Source of the DNA: Paenibacillus mendelii
GTDB taxonomy: Bacteria > Bacillota > Bacilli > Paenibacillales > Paenibacillaceae
Assembly: GCF_024498075.1 (NCBI RefSeq)
Contig: NZ_JANHOF010000003.1
Span: 186,001-250,000 of the forward strand
Direction of reading: 5' to 3'
Length of the DNA: 64,000 nt
A model generated the notes under the pieces. It did not search any database. It saw nothing but the letters and a program-made list of their open reading frames with translations, and had not been told where the DNA came from. Made by a program: the position numbers and the translations under genes. Shown here piece by piece: positions 45,164-53,004 of this stretch; position 1 is the stretch's first letter, and the number at the start of each line of letters is the position of its first letter.

Positions 45164-46540
45164 ATGAATAATCCGGCGTTTAAGAATGCGGACAAGCTGC
45201 TGCGCGTATTGGTCTTCGCATTAATATTCTCCGTCATGAACGGCACGATGTTTAACGTTGCTCTTCCGGTAATCGGTAAGGAGTTCGATCTCGTGCCTTC
45301 ACAGGTCAGCTGGATTATGACTGGATATATGGTCGTCTATGCAATTGGTTCGATTGTATTCGGGAAGCTTGCAGACAGATTCCGGCTGAAGGATTTGCTG
45401 ACTTTCGGGCTGCTTATCTTTGCGGTCGGCTCGATTACGGGTATGCTTGCTGCTGAATATTGGATGATTATTCTCGGGCGTGTGCTGCAGGCTGCCGGAG
45501 CTTCGGTTCTTCCCGCGACCGCGATGATCATTCCCATTCGTTATTTTCCCCCTGAGAAACGGGGAAGAGCCCTGGGCACGTCCGCCATCGGTCTCGCGCT
45601 AGGAGGCGCCTTGGGACCGGTAGTCGCAGGACTAATCTCAAGCTTTGGCAGCTGGAGGTTATTGTTCCTCTTCTCCTTGATATCCTTGGTTACCCTGCCT
45701 TACTTCCGCAAATATATGGACGACGAGAGAGGGAATGCAGGGCACATCGATTTCCTTGGCGGCGGACTGCTTGCCGGGACAGTCGCGCTCTTTCTTCTAG
45801 CCATTACACAAAGCAATGGGCTGTTGTTCGCGGCTGGACTTATTCTGCTCGCGCTCTTTATCGTTAGAATCCGGTCGGCTTCCGATCCATTCATCCATCC
45901 GGGTGTATTCCGAAACCGCAATTTCTCTGTAGGATTGTTCATTGCCTTCATCACGACGGCGATGAATTTCGGTATTACGTTCATGACCCCGCAATACTTG
46001 GCCAGCTTGAATGGTTTGTCTCCCGGGAGCATCGGCCTCGTCTTGTTTCCGGCTGCCATAGCTTCCGCTCTTATGGGGCGCAAAGGCGGGAAACTGGCGG
46101 ATGAGAGGGGCAATTCCTTTCTCGTGTTTGCGGCTTCATCCTTGATGCTCCTTTGCTTCGCGCTCATCTCGACCTTTATCGGAGTCTCTCCATATGTCAT
46201 AGCTGTGATACTAATTGCGGGCAACGTGGGTCAAACCTTCATGCAGATCGCCATGTCGAATACGTTATCGCGTACGCTGGACAAGGATCAGGTAGGGGTA
46301 GGCATGGGGCTGTTCTCCATGGTGAATTTCATCTCGGGTGCGATCTCCATGAGCTTCATCGGCAAGCTGCTGGACAATAAGATGTCCTCAATTCGTCTCA
46401 ATCCGTTTGTAACCGATGAGGGTGCCTATATTTACAGTAACATTTTTATGGTGATGTGCGCTCTGACGATTGCAATTGTCGTGCTGTACCGTCTTCAGTT
46501 TGGGGCTGCTCAGCCAAAGATCAAGGCGGTTAGGGAGTAA
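45164..46540 (+). CDS. MFS drug:H+ antiporter, DHA2/Tet(L)-like
   Basis: 458 aa, SD GGGGGAGG. Fourteen transmembrane segments are expected from length and hydrophobicity. Motif A GKLADRFRLKDLL, motif C-like GLALGGALGPVVAG, and RVLQAAGASVLPATAMIIPIRYF match Tet(L)-type exporters. It sits under a divergent MarR gene and is followed after 23 bases by doxX. Export of a toxic compound (antibiotic or quinone) is likely; the substrate cannot be read. Confidence 0.9.
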   Translation: MNNPAFKNADKLLRVLVFALIFSVMNGTMFNVALPVIGKEFDLVPSQVSWIMTGYMVVYAIGSIVFGKLADRFRLKDLLTFGLLIFAVGSITGMLAAEYWMIILGRVLQAAGASVLPATAMIIPIRYFPPEKRGRALGTSAIGLALGGALGPVVAGLISSFGSWRLLFLFSLISLVTLPYFRKYMDDERGNAGHIDFLGGGLLAGTVALFLLAITQSNGLLFAAGLILLALFIVRIRSASDPFIHPGVFRNRNFSVGLFIAFITTAMNFGITFMTPQYLASLNGLSPGSIGLVLFPAAIASALMGRKGGKLADERGNSFLVFAASSLMLLCFALISTFIGVSPYVIAVILIAGNVGQTFMQIAMSNTLSRTLDKDQVGVGMGLFSMVNFISGAISMSFIGKLLDNKMSSIRLNPFVTDEGAYIYSNIFMVMCALTIAIVVLYRLQFGAAQPKIKAVRE

Positions 46541-46563
46541 TTTATCGATATGGAGGTCTTATT

Positions 46564-46929
46564 GTGAACATTGTAACGATTATTCTTCAAAGCTTGTTAT
46601 TACTCGCTTTCCTCTTCAGCGGCCTTAGTAAGATTGCCGGGGCGAAAATGCAGGTGGAGGTATTTAGGCATATCAAGCTGCCGCAGTGGTTCAGGGTGTT
46701 TACCGGCTTCGTTCAAGTGGCGGGAGCCGCTGGATTGCTCGCAGGATTCTGGGATAAAGGTATGCTTTCACTCGCCGCGTTATGGATCGGCTGCACGATG
46801 CTAGGAGCCGTGTTGTCACATATACGAGTGAACGATCCGATCAAGCAGATGTTTGCTCCTTTTCTGTTGATGATTTTGTCGATGACGTTAGCTTTGCTTC
46901 ATTTAAGCGAGCTTAAAGCTCTTTTCTAA
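46564..46929 (+). CDS. DoxX-family membrane protein (1)
   Basis: 121 aa starting with GTG, SD GGAGG. Four transmembrane helices, with LLAFLFSGLSKIAGAKMQV and LPQWFRVFTGFVQ typical of DoxX. Relatives such as CatD and MhqP work in quinone and catechol detoxification. Cotranscribed with the MFS exporter. Its closest visible relative is the doxX at 51836. Confidence 0.88.
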   Translation: MNIVTIILQSLLLLAFLFSGLSKIAGAKMQVEVFRHIKLPQWFRVFTGFVQVAGAAGLLAGFWDKGMLSLAALWIGCTMLGAVLSHIRVNDPIKQMFAPFLLMILSMTLALLHLSELKALF

Positions 46930-46948
46930 TACAATGATTGGAAGAGAT

Positions 46949-46991
46949 AAGGGCTGTCCCTGTCATCTTTAGGATGACTGGGACAGCCCTT
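46949..46991 (+). terminator. Terminator between doxX and pirin genes
   Basis: AAGGGCTGTCCC pairs with GGGACAGCCCTT; inner TGTCATC/GATGAC extends the stem. Serves both converging genes. Confidence 0.85.
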
Positions 46992-47035
46992 CATTCATTT
47001 TGTAACTGATCCAAGCAATCACGGCCGCGAATGCA

Positions 47036-47923
47036 TTAGAAATCCATGCTGCCCATTTTACCGGATTGGAAGTCTTGGAAGGCTTCCATGATTTCTTCAC
47101 GGGTGTTCATGACGAAGGGGCCATGTTGATAGATCGGCTCATCAATCGGTTCTCCGCTCAGTACGAATACGAGCGTGTCGGCGGTTTGACCTTCAATATG
47201 AATACTGCCTTCGGTATTCTCGAATAAAATAAAGTCCCCTTCGCTCGCGGTTGTCGTGTTGTTGATTATCGCCGAGCCTCGGAGCACAACGGCCGCCGTG
47301 TTGAAGGCGGAAGGCAGCGAGAAGTCTGCTTTTCCCTTTTCGTTGAACGCGATATCGAATAGATGGATAGGCGTAAAGGTTTGGGCCGGTCCATTGACTC
47401 CGTTGTAGTCGCCGGCTATGATCCGAACGGTACCGCCGTTATCAGGAAGCTCGACTCTTCCCATCTGGGACTTCAACAGCTCCTGATATTTAGGGGGATG
47501 CATTTTGCTCGCGCGGGGAAGGTTAACCCACAATTGAATCATGTGGAAGATACCGCCGCGTTTGGAGAACTCCCGTTCATGATACTCTTTGTGCAGCAGT
47601 CCTGATCCTGCCGTCATCCACTGCACGTCTCCAGGGCCGATAATGCCATGGTTGCCGTGATTGTCATTGTGCTCGATATAACCGTCATATGCAATGGTAA
47701 CCGTCTCGAAGCCTCTGTGCGGATGCGCACCAACACCCTTTACTTCCGGGCTTGGAGGGAATTTAAACGGTGCGTTATAGTCCATTAGGATGAAGGGGCT
47801 GAAACGTTGTTGAAAGTTGTTTCCCGATGGGAAATAGTTCGAAACCCGAAACCCGTCTCCCACCATATGGAAGGGTGCGCCTCTGTAGATGCCTTGAATT
47901 TTACGTTCAGTTGTCATGTTCAT
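47036..47923 (-). CDS. Pirin-family protein
   Basis: 295 aa, double cupin. The N-terminal metal-binding signature is VGAHPHRGFETVTIAYDG (about 62-79), with H-x-H, and the second ligand set is HKEYHERE (about 111-118). Bacterial pirins bind Fe and some act as quercetin 2,3-dioxygenase. It overlaps the upstream MarR gene by 17 bases, so it is controlled by it. GGAGTTC precedes two closely spaced Met codons (47923, 47917). Confidence 0.92.
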   Translation of the reverse strand: MNMTTERKIQGIYRGAPFHMVGDGFRVSNYFPSGNNFQQRFSPFILMDYNAPFKFPPSPEVKGVGAHPHRGFETVTIAYDGYIEHNDNHGNHGIIGPGDVQWMTAGSGLLHKEYHEREFSKRGGIFHMIQLWVNLPRASKMHPPKYQELLKSQMGRVELPDNGGTVRIIAGDYNGVNGPAQTFTPIHLFDIAFNEKGKADFSLPSAFNTAAVVLRGSAIINNTTTASEGDFILFENTEGSIHIEGQTADTLVFVLSGEPIDEPIYQHGPFVMNTREEIMEAFQDFQSGKMGSMDF

Positions 47924-48362
47924 GAACTCCTTTGCCTAATTTTTTGAGTAAAGCAATTGCTTCATGCTTCTGGCTGCTGGTGATGCTGCTCAGCATCTTA
48001 TGAATGCTTGCCGAGTGCATAGGGAATATGCGATCGAACAGGTCTTTCCCTTCGTCAGTCAATTCTGCGTAAACAACACGGCGGTCCTCCGAGCATGGTA
48101 CGCGCCGTAACAGGCTTCTCTTCTCAAGCTTGTCAATATTGTAGGTCATTGTTCCGCTGGATATTAGAATCTTACTGCCAATTTGCTGAATGGGGAATTT
48201 CCCTTTCGCATACAATACCTCCATAATTCCAAATTCGGAGGAGGACAACCCATGGCTCTTTATATCCTGTAACGCTCTGTCCGTGATGCTCTTATAGGCT
48301 TTGGATAAGACAACCATAAGCTTGAGCGACAGTTGTTCTTCATCCTTTATTGAACCCGGCAT
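47907..48362 (-). CDS. MarR-family regulator, MhqR-like
   Basis: 151 aa. Winged helix with KFPIQQIGSKILISSGTMTYNIDKLEKRSLLRRVPCSEDRRVV (about 55-97). Overall sequence resembles MhqR, which governs quinone-responsive dioxygenase and azoreductase genes in Bacillus. It is the first gene of a two-gene operon with pirin. Upstream lies a matching palindrome at 48405-48420. Confidence 0.88.
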   Translation of the reverse strand: MPGSIKDEEQLSLKLMVVLSKAYKSITDRALQDIKSHGLSSSEFGIMEVLYAKGKFPIQQIGSKILISSGTMTYNIDKLEKRSLLRRVPCSEDRRVVYAELTDEGKDLFDRIFPMHSASIHKMLSSITSSQKHEAIALLKKLGKGVHEHDN

Positions 48363-48389
48363 GTCGATGGCTGATCACCTCCAATCAAA

Positions 48390-48420
48390 ATCTTGAATTT
48401 AATAATCTTGAATTTAAGAT
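48390..48420 (-). promoter_or_regulatory. MhqR-type operator candidate
   Basis: ATCTTGAATTTAAGAT (48405-48420) is a near-perfect palindrome like the Bacillus MhqR box, and ATCTTGAATTTAAT repeats directly at 48390. It lies 28-58 bases before the marR start. Confidence 0.6.
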
Positions 48421-48490
48421 AAATGATTTTTTTCATCTTGTCAAGCGGATCGAGGTCTGATAAAAAGTTATAGATGCCAAAACAAGGGAC

Positions 48491-48537
48491 TTGAGTTTAT
48501 TATTATTTTGCCCTATAATGTGCTTATGTCAGTTGCA
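48491..48537 (+). promoter_or_regulatory. azoR promoter with AATGTGC-N8-GTTGCA operator
   Basis: TTGAGT (48491-48496), 17-base spacer, TATAAT (48514-48519). AATGTGC (48517-48523) overlaps the -10 box, and GTTGCA (48532-48537) covers the expected start of transcription. The same arrangement is found before rrf2 (51093) and doxX (51702). Confidence 0.75.
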
Positions 48538-48560
48538 GTAAAGGCGTTTTTTTTAATTGA

Positions 48561-48585
48561 ATATGTGCTTGATATAGGCACATAT
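48561..48585 (+). promoter_or_regulatory. Perfect dyad ATATGTGC-N9-GCACATAT in azoR leader
   Basis: Eight-bp arms, 23 bases downstream of the first operator. The half-site ATATGTGC resembles AATGTGC, so this may be a second site for the same regulator. Confidence 0.6.
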
Positions 48586-48668
48586 AAGCTTAAATGAACT
48601 GATTTATATTGTACGCGCCGTTCCTTGTCTGACTACCATCTATGTATATCAAAGGAGAAATGCACATT

Positions 48669-49292
48669 ATGGCAACTATACTTTTCGTTAAGGCAAATGA
48701 TCGGCCGGCTGAGCAAGCCGTAAGTGTTCAAATGTACGAAGCGTTCTTGAAGGCATATAAGGAAACGAATCCAGCCGATGCTGTAGTTGAGCTTGATCTG
48801 TTCCAAGAGGAGCTCCCTTATTACGGGAATGACGCCATCACCGGATTGTATAAATTGAACCAAGGATACGAGCTCACCGCAGACGAGCAAGCCGCAGCAG
48901 AAGTCGCGAATCGCTATTTGGATCAGTTTCTTGCAGCCGATAAGGTAGTCATTGCGTTCCCGTTGTGGAACTTCGTTGCGCCTGCGCCTCTGATCAGCTA
49001 TATCTCTTACCTTACACAAGCAGGCAAGACGTTCAAATATACCGCAGAGGGTCCCGTTGGTCTTGTCGGGGAGAAGAAAGTCGTCTTGCTGAATGCGCGC
49101 GGAGGGATATACTCAACGGAGCCTATGTCAGCGATCGAATCAGCTGTCAAACCGCTTAAAGCAACTTTAGGGCTGTTCGGCATTCAAACGCAAGAAGTCA
49201 TTATTGAAGGTCATAACCAATTCAAGGACCGGTCGGCAGATATTATTGCGCAAGGGCTGGAAGAAACGGCAAGAACGGCTGCAGGTTTCTAA
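48669..49292 (+). CDS. azoR: FMN-dependent NADH-azoreductase
   Basis: 207 aa from ATG 48669 after AAAGGAG; in-frame ATGs at 48642 and 48660 do not fit the ribosome site. Flavodoxin-like fold: TILFVKANDRP at the start, the FMN-binding FPLWNFVAPAPLISYI (about 97-112), and LNARGGIYS (about 142-150). Length matches AzoR1/AzoR2 of Bacillus (about 208-211 aa). It reduces azo compounds and quinones by two electrons, avoiding semiquinones. Stands alone under the promoter at 48491, next to the MhqR-like gene. Confidence 0.93.
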   Translation: MATILFVKANDRPAEQAVSVQMYEAFLKAYKETNPADAVVELDLFQEELPYYGNDAITGLYKLNQGYELTADEQAAAEVANRYLDQFLAADKVVIAFPLWNFVAPAPLISYISYLTQAGKTFKYTAEGPVGLVGEKKVVLLNARGGIYSTEPMSAIESAVKPLKATLGLFGIQTQEVIIEGHNQFKDRSADIIAQGLEETARTAAGF

Positions 49293-49368
49293 ACGAAGCT
49301 GGGTCAAGCAGAAGAAACAATCCCAGTCGGCGTAACGAAAGAATCAATCGTAGAGTATAATCAAATAA

Positions 49369-49419
49369 GGGGCAGCCTTTCTCGCTACAGGTAGAACTGT
49401 TGGGGATGGAGGCTGCCCC
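49369..49419 (+). terminator. Terminator after azoR
   Basis: GGGGCAGCC pairs with GGCTGCCCC; a long loop, with CTCTTACGTTTCTT after it. Confidence 0.6.
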
Positions 49420-49463
49420 TCTTACGTTTCTTGGACAACGAAATTATGAATACGACGTTATAA

Positions 49464-49485
49464 AAAGCCGCCTTTCGGCGGCTTT
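49464..49485. terminator. Bidirectional terminator azoR/SDR
   Basis: AAAGCCGCC-TTTC-GGCGGCTTT, flanked by A and T runs, between converging genes. Confidence 0.85.
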
Positions 49486-49527
49486 ATGCATGATTATGGG
49501 CAGGTTGTACAAACCTAAGCCGTAAAT

Positions 49528-50289
49528 TTAGTATGCGCTCCAGCCGCCATCAGCCGTGACTACCGTGCCGTTCACGAAACTGGAATCGTCGGAGGCGAGG
49601 AACAAGGCGACTGTTGCAATTTGCTTCGGATCAGCTGCTTCTCCGCGCTGCAAGGACATACCGGCCATCGCTTGTTCAATCCCAAACGGATCAGGCGCAG
49701 TTATCCCGGCACCAATATTGGTCGCAACGGCACCTGGAGCAATCGCATTACAGCGAATGCCGAGCTTGCCATACTGGAACCCGACGTTCTTGGTGATCCC
49801 GACAACGGCGTGCTTCGAAGCCGTGTAAGCAATGCCCGCCCGCGAGCCGAATAGTCCGCCGACGGAGGCCGTATTGATGATGACGCCATGACCTTGCTTC
49901 GTCATCAGAGGAATCACTTTACGGATGGCTCGCATAGGACCTGTAACATTGATCTCCATGACCCGGGACCACATCTCGTCCGTAACGGCCTCAGCGGACA
50001 TCATTTGATCCATGATACCTGCATTGTTCACTAGAATATCAAGCTTGCCGTACTCCTGGACAGCCGCATCGATCATGCGGGTGACATCTTCCTCTTTTGT
50101 AACGTTCGTAACAACGCCCTTGGCTTGTCCGCCGGCAGAAGTGATTTCCGAAACGACGGCGCTTACTGCAGCTTCATTGATATCTGCGACGATAACTTGG
50201 GCGCCTTCTTTGGCAAACAGCAGCGCCATCTCCTTACCCATTCCTGATGCAGCGCCAGTGATAACAGCAGCTTTACTTTGCAATTTCAT
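49528..50289 (-). CDS. SDR-family oxidoreductase
   Basis: 253 aa from ATG 50289 after GAAGGG; longer in-frame starts up to 50388 run through the promoter region. Classical SDR: TGAASGMGKE (cofactor), NNAG, catalytic YTASK (about 150-154), and VNGTVVTADGGWSAY at the end as in glucose-1-dehydrogenase relatives. Asp in VADIN suggests NAD. Divergent from a TetR gene that probably represses it. Substrate unknown; carbonyl reduction fits the stress island. Confidence 0.92.
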   Translation of the reverse strand: MKLQSKAAVITGAASGMGKEMALLFAKEGAQVIVADINEAAVSAVVSEITSAGGQAKGVVTNVTKEEDVTRMIDAAVQEYGKLDILVNNAGIMDQMMSAEAVTDEMWSRVMEINVTGPMRAIRKVIPLMTKQGHGVIINTASVGGLFGSRAGIAYTASKHAVVGITKNVGFQYGKLGIRCNAIAPGAVATNIGAGITAPDPFGIEQAMAGMSLQRGEAADPKQIATVALFLASDDSSFVNGTVVTADGGWSAY

Positions 50290-50332
50290 CGCTCTCATCC
50301 CTTCAAGATTTATGGAATATTGATCATTGTTT

Positions 50333-50349
50333 GACGACATCGTGTCGTC
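50333..50349. promoter_or_regulatory. TetR-type operator palindrome
   Basis: GACGACA-TCG-TGTCGTC, perfect 7-bp arms, in the tetR/SDR divergent region, 44 bases before the SDR start. Confidence 0.6.
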
Positions 50350-50457
50350 TATAATAATACCAATCAATCGCAATTTATAGTATGACATTTATCACAGATA
50401 TGTAGTCTAAGCAGCATTTTGAAGGATCATGCACCCGAATTTATAGGAGGTGAGCAC

Positions 50458-51060
50458 GTGATGAGAGCACGCCAGAATACGGATCTACGTGTCATGCGAA
50501 CTCGCGGTCAGCTGAAGGCAGCTCTGCTTTCGCTTCTCTTGGAGAAAACCTTCGACGAGATTAAGATCAAAGAAATCGCCGAAAAAGCCGGTGTGAACCG
50601 GGTTACGTACTATGACCATTATTCCAGTAAAGAAGAAATTCTTACGGAGCTGATCGAGGATGTGCTGAACGAGTATGCGGATATTATTGAGGGCATGCCG
50701 GTCATCCCGCCGTCTCATGGACCATCGGTCGAGTTTATGAAGACCATCCGATTGTCCGTCGGACATATTAAGAAGCACAGCGATTTTTACGGCATTATGC
50801 TGCTTAAGAACGGAGTGCCCGATTTCACCAACCGGCTTCATGATCAAATGAGTCAATCCCTGCATCAATCTGTGCATCAGATGGCCCGGGTTCATCCAGA
50901 TATTGAATTTGACCTGTTTGTGGATTGGATCATCGGAGGGGCCATCGGGGTTTATAAATACTGGCTTCAGAATGGAATGAGGCAGACCGAAGAAGAGATA
51001 TCGCGGCAGCTGCTGAAGATTGCGCTCGCCTCCAGTCAGGTGTTTCTACCTCGCAAGTAG
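50458..51060 (+). CDS. TetR-family regulator
   Basis: 200 aa from GTG 50458, seven bases after AGGAGG (ATG 50461 is the alternative). Helix-turn-helix: LLLEKTFDEIKIKEIAEKAGVNRVTYYDHYSSKEEIL (about 27-63). The C-terminal part is the helical ligand domain. It is divergent from the SDR gene at 50289 with a palindrome between them, so it likely represses that gene and itself. Confidence 0.9.
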   Translation: MMRARQNTDLRVMRTRGQLKAALLSLLLEKTFDEIKIKEIAEKAGVNRVTYYDHYSSKEEILTELIEDVLNEYADIIEGMPVIPPSHGPSVEFMKTIRLSVGHIKKHSDFYGIMLLKNGVPDFTNRLHDQMSQSLHQSVHQMARVHPDIEFDLFVDWIIGGAIGVYKYWLQNGMRQTEEEISRQLLKIALASSQVFLPRK

Positions 51061-51069
51061 AAGGACGCG

Positions 51070-51116
51070 TTGTAATGCACCTGCTTTTGTAATATAATGT
51101 GCGCATTATAGTTGCA
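51070..51116 (+). promoter_or_regulatory. rrf2 promoter with AATGTGC-N8-GTTGCA operator
   Basis: TTGTAA (51070-51075), 17-base spacer, TATAAT (51093-51098), AATGTGC (51096-51102), GTTGCA (51111-51116). Placement of the motif on the -10 box is the same as for azoR, implying self-repression by Rrf2. Confidence 0.75.
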
Positions 51117-51140
51117 CTTTGAGCTGAAGGGGGAAATAGA

Positions 51141-51578
51141 ATGAGTTCAGCCAACCGCGGAGTCAACATTGGACCTCCTCGTTTTAAAATTGCCGTCCAT
51201 GCCATCGTCTGGTTAGCGAAGAGCAATAATATATTATCGAGTGCCATGATCGCAGATCAAGTATCTTCTCATGCCACCTTCATGCGCAGAGTTCTGCAGC
51301 AATTAGCGGTCACAGGAATCGTTGAATCAAGAGGCGGCCGTGAAGGCGGGTATATTCTGCGTCAAGATGCTTGTCAGATAACGTTAGGGGATATCTACTC
51401 GGCAGTCAGTACAGGGTGTGCGGAGCCCGATGAGGATGTCGATTGTGGTGAAGCCGGTGCGCAGCTGGATCAAGAATTAGAGAAGATCCTGTATGAAGCT
51501 GAGCAGCAAACCATTGATCATTTACGGCAATATACCATAGCGGATGTTATGAATCGAGTCGATTTTTTCAAAATATAA
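51141..51578 (+). CDS. Rrf2-family regulator with three Cys
   Basis: 145 aa. Winged helix: FKIAVHAIVWLAKSN, then LSSAMIADQVSSHATFMRRVLQQLAVTGIVESRGGREGGYIL (about 32-73), typical of Rrf2/IscR/NsrR. Cys78, Cys93 and Cys102 could hold an Fe-S cluster or a thiol switch, but the spacing is not that of IscR. SD-like GAAGGGGG precedes the ATG at 51141. The gene has the same operator as azoR and doxX, and doxX follows after a 257-base gap. I infer that it represses all three in response to electrophiles. Confidence 0.9.
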   Translation: MSSANRGVNIGPPRFKIAVHAIVWLAKSNNILSSAMIADQVSSHATFMRRVLQQLAVTGIVESRGGREGGYILRQDACQITLGDIYSAVSTGCAEPDEDVDCGEAGAQLDQELEKILYEAEQQTIDHLRQYTIADVMNRVDFFKI

Positions 51579-51701
51579 TATTGTGATGTTCGACTTATAC
51601 CGGGCAGAAGCCTATCTTGCCGCCCAAGTCAGGTGTGCATGCTGCTTGGTGTAATTTAACATTTTTTTATACAGCTACTAGGCAAAAGGACAAAAAACGA
51701 T

Positions 51702-51725
51702 TATAATGTGCTTGTGTTAGTTGCA
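51702..51725 (+). promoter_or_regulatory. doxX promoter -10 with AATGTGC-N8-GTTGCA operator
   Basis: TATAAT (51702-51707), AATGTGC (51705-51711), GTTGCA (51720-51725). The -35 (TAGGCA at 51679) is weak, with 17 bases between. Confidence 0.7.
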
Positions 51726-51789
51726 ATTGATCTGCGGGGGTGTGAACGCTCGGAGTTTGAGGGAAAGCAGGATCTTTTTTTTAGAATTA

Positions 51790-51810
51790 AATGTGCTTAA
51801 TTAAGTTGCA
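51790..51810 (+). promoter_or_regulatory. Second AATGTGC-N8-GTTGCA copy before doxX
   Basis: Exact half-sites and 8-base spacer, 26 bases before the doxX start. Together with 51702-51725 it brackets the doxX leader. Confidence 0.7.
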
Positions 51811-51835
51811 ATTATTAAAATTTGGGGGCAAGAGA

Positions 51836-52213
51836 ATGGATATTACAGCAGTCGTACTGCAAGGCTTACTGGCGCTTGCGTTTCTGATGGCAGGCTTGGG
51901 GAAAATAACCGGCTCCAAGATGCACGTTGAAGGATTTAGACAGTGGGGATTGCCGCAATGGTTCCGGGTTGTAACGGGTATCGTTGAATTCGTGGCTGCC
52001 GTTGCACTTCTTATGGGTTACTGGGAGCCGAGCTGGACCGCGATTGGAGCACTTCTGCTTGGGATTACGGCCATCGGCGGAACGCTGACTCATGTTCGTG
52101 TGAAGGACTCGTTCAAACAGACGTTCCCGATCATTCTTCTCGGTGTGTTGTCCTTTATTCTGTTCTTCATCCGTATTTCGGATCTTGCTGACTTTCCGGG
52201 ATTCCATGCATGA
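51836..52213 (+). CDS. DoxX-family membrane protein (2)
   Basis: 125 aa from ATG 51836 after TTGGGGG; an in-frame ATG at 51791 lies inside an operator. Four helices, FLMAGLGKITGSKMHV and LPQWFRVVTGIVEF as in the DoxX at 46564, its paralogue. Controlled by two copies of the operator shared with azoR and rrf2, so it belongs to the same stress response. Confidence 0.9.
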   Translation: MDITAVVLQGLLALAFLMAGLGKITGSKMHVEGFRQWGLPQWFRVVTGIVEFVAAVALLMGYWEPSWTAIGALLLGITAIGGTLTHVRVKDSFKQTFPIILLGVLSFILFFIRISDLADFPGFHA

Positions 52214-52269
52214 AGGGATCTAAGGTGGCGAGGTTTTCCAACCCACCAAGAGCCCTCTTCCGGTCTAAG

Positions 52270-52312
52270 AAGGAGAAGCTTATCCCTAAGGGACGGCTTC
52301 TCCCTTTTCATT
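52270..52312 (+). terminator. Terminator after doxX
   Basis: GGAGAAGC and GCTTCTCC arms followed by CTTTTCATTTT. Confidence 0.75.
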
Positions 52313-52403
52313 TTATCGAGAAAATAGATCTTTCCATTCCTGCATCTTGAAGATATAATATGTGTTTGTTGTCATAATTTGGATGGTGGAGAGGTGGGGT
52401 AGA

Positions 52404-52853
52404 GTGGATAACAATCTGGTGCGCGTTAGGGTGACGGGGGTATACATTGAGAACGGTGCGGTCCTATTAGTGAAGCAGCGCGTAAGCTCGGAGCGCAGCT
52501 GGTCGCTTCCCGGAGGCAAGCTGGAGCGCGGCGAGTCACTGGAGGACGGGATGGCAAGAGAAATGAAGGAGGAAACAGGTCTCGAGATGAAGATTAATAA
52601 GCTGCTGTACGTATGCGAATTGCCTGAAGCCGAGCCTCCCGTTGTTCATATCACGTTTCTATTGGAACGAATTTCCGGGCAGTTAACCTTGCCTACGAAT
52701 GACCATGAAACGACTCCTATCCATGATCTCAGGATGGTGCCGATCCAGGAGCTGGCCGGCTATGGTTTTTCGGATACGTTTATAGAGCTGATCAAGAGCG
52801 GGTTCCCTGAGGCCGGCAGCTACCAAGGCCATAAGCGCAATATTGGATTATGA
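52404..52853 (+). CDS. Nudix hydrolase
   Basis: 149 aa from GTG 52404 after GAGAGGTGGGG; longer starts at 52362 or 52383 are possible. The Nudix box is complete: GGKLERGESLEDGMAREMKE followed by ETG, i.e. G-x5-E-x7-RE-x2-EE-x-G, near residues 37-62. Nudix enzymes split X-linked nucleoside diphosphates; the substrate is open. The first strand (VRVTGVYIENGAVLLVKQ) fits a housekeeping type. Confidence 0.9.
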   Translation: MDNNLVRVRVTGVYIENGAVLLVKQRVSSERSWSLPGGKLERGESLEDGMAREMKEETGLEMKINKLLYVCELPEAEPPVVHITFLLERISGQLTLPTNDHETTPIHDLRMVPIQELAGYGFSDTFIELIKSGFPEAGSYQGHKRNIGL

Positions 52854-52857
52854 TCAT

Positions 52858-52968
52858 GTGAATAAGAGATTGGGGTATGACCGATGGAGCTGGATAATTC
52901 GAACGGGAAGTTATCTTGTCTTTATTTTAACGATTGCTGTGCTGCAGCTAACAAGCTATTTCATTTAG
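52858..52968 (+). CDS. Possible 36-aa single-helix membrane peptide
   Basis: GTG-initiated frame directly after the Nudix stop: basic start (NKRLGYDRWSWIIR) and a hydrophobic helix (YLVFILTIAVLQLTSYFI). There is no ribosome site, so expression would need coupling to Nudix. Low confidence. Confidence 0.2.
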   Translation: MNKRLGYDRWSWIIRTGSYLVFILTIAVLQLTSYFI

Positions 52969-53004
52969 TTCCGCGGGAAGGGCCTCAACCAGGAGGGGAT
53001 ATGC

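Noticed and set aside
45164..46540. Tetracycline resistance gene tet(L)
   Set aside because: Similarity is at family level only; lone chromosomal MarR-controlled copy with doxX suggests another substrate.
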